A stretch of DNA of 64,000 nt. Source: JANQPX01 sp965222015 (lineage in GTDB: Bacteria > Pseudomonadota > Alphaproteobacteria > Geminicoccales > Geminicoccaceae). The notes under the pieces are model-generated. The model saw only the letters and a program-made list of their open reading frames with translations, was not told where the DNA came from and searched no databases. The stretch is from the NCBI GenBank assembly GCA_965222015.1, contig CBDCTL010000008.1:150531-214530 (forward strand). Reading direction: 5' to 3'. The translations under genes and the position numbers were made by a program. Shown piece after piece: positions 55,238-62,979 of this stretch. Position 1 is the first letter of the stretch, and the number at the start of each line of letters is the position of its first letter.

Positions 55238-55450
55238 ATGAATTTGCTTTCGAGGTGGGCGCCGCGTGCGATGATTATGGTCATCTGTTTGACCGGTGTT
55301 AACGCGGAAGCATATGTGGAAGAGGATGCGCTGAAGGTAATTTCGGATTTTGCTAATCAGATATGTGCAGACGTGCCTATTAAGGGAAGCGAAGACAGCC
55401 TTCGCCTCTTTGGCCCGGGTTTGCGGTGGCTAGAACACGCGTTGGAATAG
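55238..55450 (+). pseudogene. Truncated secreted-protein gene, cut by the IS701 element
   Basis: Begins MNLLSRWAPRAMIMVICLTGVNAEAY, a good signal peptide, and continues EEDALKVISDFANQICADVPIKGSEDSLRLF. The reading then enters the left inverted repeat at 55411 and stops after 12 foreign residues. The rest of the gene is not found on the far side of the element, so sequence was lost. An earlier Met at 55211 is possible. It is AT-rich compared with its neighbours and lies just after the IS1182 element, so this may be a transferred piece. The family is not recognised. Confidence 0.6.
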
Positions 55451-55519
55451 CTGTTTGTTTTCAGCATGTTATGGACGCGCGTTTTTTGGCGTGTATCTAC
55501 TCCTACTGTGTCATAAATT
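55411..55519 (+). repeat. Left arm of the 109-base inverted repeat
   Basis: Reads GGCCCGGGTTTGCGG... to ...GTGTCATAAATT. Exact reverse complement of 57065-57173. The truncated gene at 55238 runs into it. Confidence 0.92.
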
Positions 55520-57001
55520 GCGTATATCCGCCGAGTATGTTCGTCGTAGGCAACAGGGACATCGCGAGAGTTTCCGGACGAGTTCCGTGGCGATCCGCCA
55601 TCGCATGGTAGCGATGGAATGGGCGGTGTGACGTTCGGGCCTGATTGGAAGCGCCGCGTGGCTTGAAGGATTTTGGCTGCTTGGGCAATCGGAACCTCGG
55701 CTTGCCGCCGCCGCCTTCAGGGGAAGACGTCAGCCGCTCGGCGATCAGGAAGCCATAGGCGGCGATGCATAGACAGGCATGGTGATGGAAGCCGCGCCAG
55801 CCGCGGCCTTCATAGTGGCCAAGGCCGAGTTCCTGCTTGAGCTCCAGATAGTCGCGCTCGATCCGCCAGCGCAGCTTGGCGCGATGGACAAGATGGTCGA
55901 GGCTCGTGTCGGCGGGCAGGTTGGCGAACCAGAACTTGGTCGGTTCGGCCTCGTCTTCAGGCCATTCGATCAGAAGCCAAAGTTCCGGCCAGGGCTCGCT
56001 GCGGTCGTAATCGCGATGCGCCGGGCGCATGCGCTTTGCGGCGAAGCGCGACGCGAGATCGCTCTTAACGCCGGCGCGCCAAGTGACGCCCTGCCAGTCG
56101 GATGCCGGCAGCGACAGAGCCAGCTCTTTGGCGGAAACCGGCTGATGGTCGTCGGAACGCTGCAGACGTGTGGGCGGCCGTCCCTGACCCGACCAGGCCT
56201 TGGCTGGCAACGGTTCTTCGCCGTCGGGCCAGACCGAGCTGTTTGGCTGAACGCCGAGAACATCCCCGCCTGGAGGCCGACAGGCCGAAGGTCGGGCCCG
56301 CCATGCCGGCTCTTCGGCGCTGCGCGCCTGCAGACCGGGACATAGGTAAGCTCGAGCTCGAGAAGGGCCGCCTGAAACTTCATGTCGGCGCCATACCCAG
56401 CATCGGCCAGAACGACACCTTGCGGCACGCCATCGGCAACGGCCTGGCGGATCTGATCGAGCGCGATCGCCGGTTTGGTCTTGAAGTCGATCGCCTCCGG
56501 AACCCCTGCCTTGGCGCGCCGTGCCGGGTCGCCTGCCCAGTCTTTTGGCAGATAGAGCCGATAATCGATCGGCAGGCTCGCCGCCTCGTTCGCCACCGAC
56601 AGGCTGACGGCGACCTGGCAATTGTCCTGCTTGCCCAGTTGACCGCAATATTGGCGAGCAACCCCAACCGAGTGCTTGCCCTTCTTCGGAAAGCCGGTGT
56701 CGTCGACGATCCACGCCTCGATCGGCCCATGGCGCTCGATCACCGGCAACAGCTGCCTTTGAACCGTGGCCAACAAAGCCCGATCGGACCAGTCGGACTT
56801 GGCCACGAAGTGGTGCAAGGACTGATGCGCGGCGCTCACCTGGGCAGGATCGACACGCGCCGCAATCGGCTCGATACTCTTACGTTCCAGCGGCAGCAGG
56901 AGCCCCGTCGTGTACTGACGAAACGGCGTCTCACGATCGGCGTGACCAAGCGCTGCCGCAAGCCGCTCCGTGTAGGCGTCAAATCTCTTGCTCGCTGTCA
57001 T
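55503..57001 (-). pseudogene. IS701-family transposase, frameshifted
   Basis: From the ATG at 57001 the frame gives MTASKRFDAYTERLAAALGHADRETPFRQYTTGLLLPLERKS, WIVDDTGFPKKGKHSVGVARQYCGQLGKQDNCQVAV and VLADAGYGADMKFQAALL, with the first two catalytic Asp. After about 56345 the frame is lost; the family continuation (LGVQPNSSVWPDG, WLLIEWPEDEAEPTKFWF, LRWRIERDYLELKQELGLGHYEGRGWRGFHHHACLCIAAYGFL, with the Glu) lies in another frame down to 55503. Between them is an extra stretch of about 85 bases not seen in relatives that I know. The protein cannot be made whole, so this copy would move only with help. Confidence 0.85.
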
Positions 57002-57064
57002 CTCTCACTGCCAAAATATCGTTCATCCTCAGACAGCTATAGCAAGATACTGAGAAACTACAAT

Positions 57065-57173
57065 AATTTATGACACAGTAGGAGTAGATACACGCCAAAA
57101 AACGCGCGTCCATAACATGCTGAAAACAAACAGCTATTCCAACGCGTGTTCTAGCCACCGCAAACCCGGGCCA
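57065..57173 (-). repeat. Right arm of the 109-base inverted repeat
   Basis: Exact reverse complement of 55411-55519. Its outer end (CCCGGGCCA) adjoins GGATCGCATGGACC, the right half of the dispersed palindrome. Confidence 0.92.
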
Positions 57174-57187
57174 GGATCGCATGGACC
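57171..57187 (+). repeat. Half copy of the palindromic repeat (D)
   Basis: CCAGGATCGCATGGACC, the right arm only. A TTAAAAA-type block follows about 30 bases on, as in the full copies. The left half was replaced by the IS701 structure. Confidence 0.7.
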
Positions 57188-57303
57188 GGCAAGCATGTTG
57201 GCGGGTGGTCGTTAAAAAAACGTGAAAACTGGTGCGATTTCTGGCAGGAGTGGGCGACGATCGAGCGAGCCTCTCGAACAGCCCCCTGCCCTGGCGAGGT
57301 CCG

Positions 57304-58077
57304 GTGACAAAAATAGCGACCTGGAACGTGAATTCGATCCGCGCACGGGTGCCGATCGTGACCGCCTGGCTGGAGCGGGTGCAGCCGGGCGTGCTGCTGC
57401 TGCAGGAGACCAAATGCCTGCCGGAAAAATTCCCGGCCGAGCCGTTCGAGGATCTGAACTACAATATCGCGCTGATCGGCGAGCCCTCGCTGAACGGCGT
57501 CGCGATCCTTTCGAAATCGCCGATCGAGGACGTGGTCACGTCGCTGCCCGGCGATCCGGACGACGAGGAGGCGCGCTATATCGAGGCGACGGTCGACGGC
57601 CTGCGCGTCGCGTCGGTCTACGTGCCCAACGGCACGGCGCTGGACAGCCCGCGCTTTCCCTTCAAGCTCGCCTTTTTCGATCGGCTTCGCGCCCATGCCG
57701 AAAAGCTTCTCGAGGACGATCAGCCACTGGTGATCGGCGGCGATTACAATGTCGCGCCGACGCCTGCCGACGTCTATGACGCCAAGGAGCTGGAGGGCAC
57801 GATCTGCTATCACCCGGCGGAGCGTGAAAAATGGCGCACACTCACCCATATCGGGCTTTATGACGCTTTTCGCGCGGTCGAGCCGGACACCATCGCGTTC
57901 AGCTGGTGGCATTATCAGGCGCGCTCGTTCCAGCTCGGCCATGGTCTGCGCATCGATCACTTTCTGCTCTCGCCGAACGCCCTCGACCGGCTTGAAAACG
58001 TCGAGATCGACGAGGAGCCGAGGCGAAAGAAAAGCCCGTCCGACCACACCCCCGTCATCTGCTCCCTGGCCGCCTGA
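57304..58077 (+). CDS. xth: Exonuclease III family DNA repair nuclease
   Basis: Mg2+-dependent AP endonuclease/3'-exonuclease of 257 residues that cuts at abasic sites. The start is probably the GTG at 57304 (KIATWNVNSIRAR follows), with GAGG just upstream; an upstream ATG at 57232 adds an unlikely tail. Motifs: LLQETKC (catalytic Glu), VYVPNG, GGDYNVAPTPADVYD, HGLRIDHFLLSP and SDHTPV (catalytic His). All are standard. It lies just after the repeat D/IS region and on the other side of the IS from its former neighbour. Confidence 0.93.
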   Translation: MTKIATWNVNSIRARVPIVTAWLERVQPGVLLLQETKCLPEKFPAEPFEDLNYNIALIGEPSLNGVAILSKSPIEDVVTSLPGDPDDEEARYIEATVDGLRVASVYVPNGTALDSPRFPFKLAFFDRLRAHAEKLLEDDQPLVIGGDYNVAPTPADVYDAKELEGTICYHPAEREKWRTLTHIGLYDAFRAVEPDTIAFSWWHYQARSFQLGHGLRIDHFLLSPNALDRLENVEIDEEPRRKKSPSDHTPVICSLAA

Positions 58078-58314
58078 CCGCCGCTCGCGCCCTGGGAGAA
58101 CGAGGCCGCTTTTCGATGACGAAATTCATGGAAACGCGCGCATCGATCATGGAACAAATGCGGGACATGTCCGTTAACCTATCGAAAGCGGTCGGCCGGT
58201 CGCTTAGAGCGCGATGATTGCGGCCAGAATCCCGTTGCGGCAACCAACCCGGCGACAGGCGTCCGCGCCAGGACGACGTCGAGCGTCACGATCGGCAGGC
58301 TTTAAAGCAACACG

Positions 58315-59643
58315 ATGAAATTCCTGAACGTTCTTCTCCCGACCCTTGCGGTCGCTTTTCTGGCGTTTCTGGCCGGCAGTTACGTCATGTTCGCCGAAGC
58401 CGGGCCGGCGGCGTTCCTGAGCAACGCCTACAAGGCGGGCCAGGCGCTGATCGACCAGCAGACCAACTACCGCCACCCCTATTTTTCGCGCTTTCACCAG
58501 AAGGCACGCACCGATCGGCGCGGTGTCACCATCTACGATCCGGAGAAGGCCGAGGACGGGTTCACGCTCTACACCTCCGGCCATGATCAGCGCGCCTTTC
58601 TGATCTCGATGAACGGCGACGTCATGCATGAGTGGGATCTGCCGTTCAGCGCGATCTGGAACGAGACCTCGCCGGTCAATGCGCCCCTCGGCGACGAATA
58701 CATCTACTACCGCCGCGCATTTCTCTATCCGAACGGCGACCTCCTGGTGATCTACATCGCGTCCGGCGACACGCCCTGGGGCTACGGCATGGCGCGCATG
58801 AGCAAAGAGAGCGAGCTGGTCTGGAGCTATCTCGGCCAGGCGCATCACGATTTCGACGTCGGCGCCGACGGCAGGATCTATCTCCTGACCCACGAGATCC
58901 GCCACGACGTGATCGAGGAATGGACCCAGCTGAAGCCGCCGCGGGTCGACGACTTCATCGTGGTCCTGTCGCCCGACGGCGAGGAACTCCAGAAGGTCGA
59001 CGTCACGCGCGCGCTGATCGACAGCACCTATGGCCGCATGCTGACGCGGATTCCCTGGTATGCCGAGCAGAGCGGCGACTATCTGCACACCAACGCCATC
59101 GACGTGATCGAAGAGGCGGACGCCGAGGTCTTCCCGTTCGGCAAGCAGGGCGACGTGCTGATCTCCATGCGCGAACTCGCGACCGGCGCCATCGCCGTGG
59201 TCGACATGGAGACCGAAAAATTCCGCTGGGCTACCATGGGTTCCTGGGCCGGCCAGCACGATCCGGACATCACGGAGGACGGCAACATCCTGCTGTTCGA
59301 CAATCGCGGCGAATTCGGCGAGCACGGCACGGCGCGCGTGATCGAGTTCGATCCGAAGACCGACGGCATTGTTTGGAAATATTCAGGTTCGGCCGAGTAT
59401 CCTTTCGAAAGCGTGCTCCGATCGGTGCAGGCGCGCCTGCCCAACGGCAACACGCTGATCACCGAGAGCGACGGCGGCCGTCTGTTCGAGGTGACCCCGG
59501 ACAAGGAAATCGTCTGGGAATTCGTCAATCCGGTACGCGGCGGGGAGAACGACGAGTTCATCCCCATCGTCTCGTCGGGCGAGCGCATCGATCCCAAGAG
59601 CCTCGATCCCGACTTTCTCGCAACCCTGTCGAAACCAAGCTGA
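58315..59643 (+). CDS. Arylsulfotransferase-like secreted protein (ASST/Arylsulfotransf_2 family)
   Basis: Extracytoplasmic protein of 442 residues with an N-terminal helix or signal (LNVLLPTLAVAFLAFLAGSYVMFAE). The rest is a beta-propeller with repeating ISMNGDVMHEWDLP, YPNGDLLVIYIASG, DGRIYLLTHEI, ITEDGNILLFDN and LPNGNTLITESDGGRLFEV stretches. The His-rich HHDFDVG and LHTNAIDVIEE and GQHDPDI places suit the active-site His set of aryl-sulfate sulfotransferase. PAPS-independent ASST enzymes pass sulfate between phenolic esters. It is the first gene of a run leading to a PAPS sulfotransferase. Confidence 0.82.
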   Translation: MKFLNVLLPTLAVAFLAFLAGSYVMFAEAGPAAFLSNAYKAGQALIDQQTNYRHPYFSRFHQKARTDRRGVTIYDPEKAEDGFTLYTSGHDQRAFLISMNGDVMHEWDLPFSAIWNETSPVNAPLGDEYIYYRRAFLYPNGDLLVIYIASGDTPWGYGMARMSKESELVWSYLGQAHHDFDVGADGRIYLLTHEIRHDVIEEWTQLKPPRVDDFIVVLSPDGEELQKVDVTRALIDSTYGRMLTRIPWYAEQSGDYLHTNAIDVIEEADAEVFPFGKQGDVLISMRELATGAIAVVDMETEKFRWATMGSWAGQHDPDITEDGNILLFDNRGEFGEHGTARVIEFDPKTDGIVWKYSGSAEYPFESVLRSVQARLPNGNTLITESDGGRLFEVTPDKEIVWEFVNPVRGGENDEFIPIVSSGERIDPKSLDPDFLATLSKPS

Positions 59644-59676
59644 CGGGCAAAAGCCCCTTTTGAGGAGGAGGATGAT

Positions 59677-59913
59677 ATGATGAAGACCGTGATGACGCTG
59701 CTTTTCGCCCTGCCTTTCGTTCTCGGCTTCGGCCAGGACGCCGCCGCCTATATCGGGCCGGGTGCAGGACTTTCGATGCTGGGCGCGTTCTGGGGCCTCG
59801 TGGTGGCCGTGCTCGCCGCACTCAGCTTCCTTCTGCTCTGGCCGGTGCGCAAGGCGTTCAAGAAGAACACGCCCGCGACCGAAGCCGACGCCCAGGAAAA
59901 GGCCGCCCGCTGA
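59677..59913 (+). CDS. Small GPGAG-motif membrane protein
   Basis: 78 residues: a cleavable or anchoring helix (TVMTLLFALPFVLGFGQDAAA), then YIGPGAGLSMLGAFWGLVVAVLAALSFLLLWPVRKAFKK, a second helix with the IGPGAG block, then a charged tail. Very strong GGAGGAGG ribosome site, so real expression is likely. Such proteins occur next to sulfotransferase-like or alkaline-phosphatase-like genes. Role unknown. The first Met at 59677 is used. Confidence 0.78.
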   Translation: MMKTVMTLLFALPFVLGFGQDAAAYIGPGAGLSMLGAFWGLVVAVLAALSFLLLWPVRKAFKKNTPATEADAQEKAAR

Positions 59914-59956
59914 TCGCATCGCCTTTGTTGGTTCCTGATATCTGGTCGATGCGGTG

Positions 59957-60691
59957 ATGGGTATTTTCGATCTGCCGGCGCCGCTCTTCGTCTGGGCCGA
60001 CCAGGCGTTGGGCGGCTTTCTTTCGCCGACGCTGAGGCTCGTTTTTTGGGGGTTGATCGGTGCGGTGCTGTCGATGGGCCTTTACTGGCTGTTCTCGCCG
60101 CAGGGCAAACTGACCGACGTCAAGGTCCGTGCGCTCGAGGCGCGAAGGCAGCTGAACGCCTTCGACGGCGAGTTCGCCGAGGCCTGGCCGATGATGCGCA
60201 GGATGCTCGGCCTGTCGCTGAAGCAGCTCGCCATGACCACCCTGCCGGCACTTCTCGCCTCGCTGCCCGTGCTCGCTTTGATCGTGTGGCTCGGCACCGC
60301 TTATGGCTACAACATGCCGGACGGCGGCGAGATCGGCGTGCACACGACCCCGGCGAGTGATGTTTCGGGCGAGGTTCGAACGCCCGAGAATGCCTCGCCC
60401 GGCAACCCGCCGCGGCTGGTGGTGACCGAACAGGGCGGTGAGGTGATCGGCGACATCTCGCTGGATGCCCCGGTCCCGACCATTCACAAGAAACGCTGGT
60501 GGAACGCGCTGATCGGCAACCCGCTCGGCTACCTGCCGGAGGATGGCCGGATCGATGCGATCGCCTTCGATCTGCCTGAGAAGGACTATCTCGGTTTCGG
60601 GCCGGGCTGGCTTCGCCCCTGGTACGTGCTGTTCTTCACCATCCTCGTGCTCGGCTCGCTCGCCATCAAGATGGTCGGACGCATCGAATAG
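59957..60691 (+). CDS. Membrane protein of unknown function in the sulfotransferase group
   Basis: 244 residues from the ATG at 59957. Three helices are predicted: SPTLRLVFWGLIGAVLSMGLYWLF at the start, LPALLASLPVLALIVWLGTAYGY in the middle, and WYVLFFTILVLGSLAIKMV at the end, with a periplasmic domain of about 110 residues between the last two (VVTEQGGEVIGDISLDAPVPTIHKK). I do not recognise the family. The gene sits between the GPGAG protein and the sulfotransferase on the same strand, and is probably co-transcribed with them. Confidence 0.75.
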   Translation: MGIFDLPAPLFVWADQALGGFLSPTLRLVFWGLIGAVLSMGLYWLFSPQGKLTDVKVRALEARRQLNAFDGEFAEAWPMMRRMLGLSLKQLAMTTLPALLASLPVLALIVWLGTAYGYNMPDGGEIGVHTTPASDVSGEVRTPENASPGNPPRLVVTEQGGEVIGDISLDAPVPTIHKKRWWNALIGNPLGYLPEDGRIDAIAFDLPEKDYLGFGPGWLRPWYVLFFTILVLGSLAIKMVGRIE

Positions 60692-60712
60692 CCGGATCGG
60701 AGGGCGGCGCTC

Positions 60713-61864
60713 ATGGCATCAACTGACGGTGATTTCGAGGTCGCCGGCTGGGTCGACCGCATCGGCGGCCACATGGAGCGCAATCCGGCGTTCTGGACCA
60801 GGCTCGGCAATGCCGAAAGCCGGTTCCTTCGAGACGATCTCGAAAAGATCCGGATCGAAGCGCCGATCTACGTCGCCGGCCTCGCCCGTTCGGGCAGCAC
60901 CTTTCTCCTGGAAGCGCTGGCCAGCCATGACGACACCGTGACCCACCGCTACAAGGATTTTCCGCCGGTCTTCACGCCCTATTGGTGGAACCGCTTTCTC
61001 GGCTTCATGCCGAAAAAGGACGCCGCCCCCGCCGAGCGCGCCCACAAGGACGGCATCAAGATCACCGAAGACAGCCCGGAAGCGTTCGAGGAACCGCTCT
61101 GGATGGCGTTCTATCCGAAGCTGCACGATCCGGGCACGACGGCGGTGCTCGGCCGGGATCACGCCAACGCCGCCTTCGAGGCCTTCTACAGGGACCATAT
61201 CCGAAAGCTGCTCCTGGTGCGCGGCGGCAGGCGTTATTTGTCCAAGGGCAACTACAACCTGACCCGCCTCGGCTATCTCCAGCGCCTGTTCGCGGATGCG
61301 CGCTTCGTCCTGCCGATCCGGGCACCCGCCTGGCACATCGCCTCGCTGATCAAGCAGCATCGTCTGTTCGTGAAGGGCCTCGCCGGCAATCGTCGCGCCA
61401 CGGACCACATGCGAAGAGTTGGCCATTTCGAGTTCGGGCCCGACCGGCGTCCGATCAACACCGGCGACGATCGCGAGATCGCCGCCATTCAGGACCTCTG
61501 GGCGAAGGGTGAGGAGGTCGAGGGCCAGGCGTGCTACTGGGCCCATCTCCACGGCAGGATCGCGGATCAGCTCGAAGCCGACGATCGGCTGCGCGACGCC
61601 GTCCTGATCGTCGCCTACGAGGATCTCTGCGCCGAGCCGGAGGCCATGGTTCGGACGCTGTTCGCCCATTGCCGCCTCGACGTGACCGACGACGCCGTCC
61701 GTGAACTCGCGGCCAAGGTCCAGTTTCCGAGCTATTACCAGCCGGACTTCACCGAGGCGGAACGCCGGATGATCGACGACATCACCGGCCCGGTCGCCGA
61801 AAGGTTCGGGAAACTCGCCTCGCCGGCCGCGCGCAATCGCGGCGCACGAAAGGCGTCCGCCTGA
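60713..61864 (+). CDS. PAPS-dependent sulfotransferase family protein
   Basis: Predicted cytosolic transferase of 383 residues that moves sulfate from 3'-phosphoadenosine 5'-phosphosulfate to an unknown acceptor. The 5'-phosphosulfate loop is GLARSGST (56-63), and the 3'-phosphate region is FVLPIRAPAWHIASLIKQHRLF. Later, LIVAYEDLCAEPEAMVRTLFAHC is the typical dimer/structural stretch. Good GGAGGG site before the ATG. With the ASST-like gene at 58315 this makes two unrelated sulfate-transfer enzymes in one group of four genes. Confidence 0.83.
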   Translation: MASTDGDFEVAGWVDRIGGHMERNPAFWTRLGNAESRFLRDDLEKIRIEAPIYVAGLARSGSTFLLEALASHDDTVTHRYKDFPPVFTPYWWNRFLGFMPKKDAAPAERAHKDGIKITEDSPEAFEEPLWMAFYPKLHDPGTTAVLGRDHANAAFEAFYRDHIRKLLLVRGGRRYLSKGNYNLTRLGYLQRLFADARFVLPIRAPAWHIASLIKQHRLFVKGLAGNRRATDHMRRVGHFEFGPDRRPINTGDDREIAAIQDLWAKGEEVEGQACYWAHLHGRIADQLEADDRLRDAVLIVAYEDLCAEPEAMVRTLFAHCRLDVTDDAVRELAAKVQFPSYYQPDFTEAERRMIDDITGPVAERFGKLASPAARNRGARKASA

Positions 61865-61956
61865 AGCGGGCCTGCCGAATCTGCCCTCTTCGAAAAAATC
61901 GGGACGCCGGATCGCCGGCCCGCCCGTCGTGGCCCAACGCGGCGTCGCAGAGGGGA

Positions 61957-62808
61957 TCAGACCCGGCCGGCCTCCAGCCAGTGGGCGTCGGCGAGGGCAC
62001 CGAGCGTGCTGAAGCGGAAGTCGGGATGCACGTCGATGCCGAGCCGCCGCACTTTCGCCATGCGCTGCTCGCCATGCTTGCGCTGGATCCAGCAGGTGGT
62101 CATGCCGAGACGTTTCGCCGGCACGTGATCGAAGCGGATCGATCCCGCGACGTGCAGGATCTGGTGCTTGCCGATGCCGGCCTCGTCGAGCCTGTCCAGA
62201 AGGTAGGAAAACGGGCCGGTTCCCGGCTTGTAGCTGCCCGCGTCCTCGGCCGTGTAGACCGCGTCGAACTCGACGCCGAGCGCCTCGTTGGTGATGGCGA
62301 AGGAAGCGTGATCGGCGTTGGTGAGGACCACCAGCTGGACGTGCTGCTTCAGATAGTTCAGCGCCGCCGCCGCATCGGGATGGATCGGCCATTGCCCGAT
62401 GGATCCGGAGAACGCACGGGCCGCGTCCCGATCCGGCGCCACGCCGAAGAACTCGGCGACCATGTCGTGAACCATCATCAGGACGTCGCGGTAGGGAATG
62501 CCGGGCGTCAGACAGGCCCGTTCGGCCTGCGTGAAGGCCCGGATGATCTCGCCGCGGCCGGCGGTCACGCCGACGTCCCGCAACCACGGCATGATCGCTG
62601 CGACGATACCGCTTTCGCGATCGACCAGCGTTCCATAGCCGTCGAAGGTCAGAACCGCAGCGTCGCTCAGACGCTTAGGGCGTTCGGCGACGGTTCTGTT
62701 CTGATCCCGGCTGGCAGGGCGCCGTTCGACGACGACATTGGACAGTCGTTCCCGAAGGGCTGTATCGGATGTCGATCCGTAGAAACATGTTTCCAGTTCG
62801 CCGGTCAT
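61957..62808 (-). CDS. HAD hydrolase, haloacid dehalogenase-like (type II)
   Basis: Haloacid dehalogenase superfamily member. The nucleophile block is VLTFDGYGTLVDRESG (Asp in FDGYGT), motif II is VVLTNADHASF, the lysine motif is EDAGSYKPGTGPFSYLL, and HVAGSIRFDHVPAKRLGM is the last acidic block. The start is uncertain: the ATG at 62808 gives 283 residues with about 45 extra ones before the domain, while relatives are about 220-240. Substrate may be a 2-haloacid or a phosphate ester. It converges on the sulfotransferase gene. Confidence 0.82.
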   Translation of the reverse strand: MTGELETCFYGSTSDTALRERLSNVVVERRPASRDQNRTVAERPKRLSDAAVLTFDGYGTLVDRESGIVAAIMPWLRDVGVTAGRGEIIRAFTQAERACLTPGIPYRDVLMMVHDMVAEFFGVAPDRDAARAFSGSIGQWPIHPDAAAALNYLKQHVQLVVLTNADHASFAITNEALGVEFDAVYTAEDAGSYKPGTGPFSYLLDRLDEAGIGKHQILHVAGSIRFDHVPAKRLGMTTCWIQRKHGEQRMAKVRRLGIDVHPDFRFSTLGALADAHWLEAGRV

Positions 62809-62979
62809 CGCCTCCGTACGTCTCCCTCGATGCCGAAGGGCGCCGTCTGTGGACGCCCGTCCGCTTTTGACGTAGTTCTGCCATCCCTCGGGAGGATACA
62901 CAATGCCCTTCTTGGACCAACCTCCCGAACTCTATAGTGAACACGTTAAAAGCGAGAATCATCCACAGGATCTTTGCCT

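Larger units (their letters stand above)
55411..57173 (-). mobile_element. IS701-family element inside a 109-base perfect inverted repeat
   Basis: A transposase remnant (55503-57001) lies between two exact reverse-complement stretches of 109 bases (55411-55519 and 57065-57173). The inner part of each is likely the true terminal repeat. The outer part is longer than expected for the family. There is no direct target duplication at the outer edges, and the right edge meets a half copy of the palindromic repeat. Confidence 0.8.

Noticed and set aside
58118..58222. A 34-residue Met-rich frame beginning MTKFMETRASIMEQM upstream of the ASST-like gene
   Set aside because: Weak ribosome site and no recognised family; it could be a leader peptide, but there is nothing to support it.
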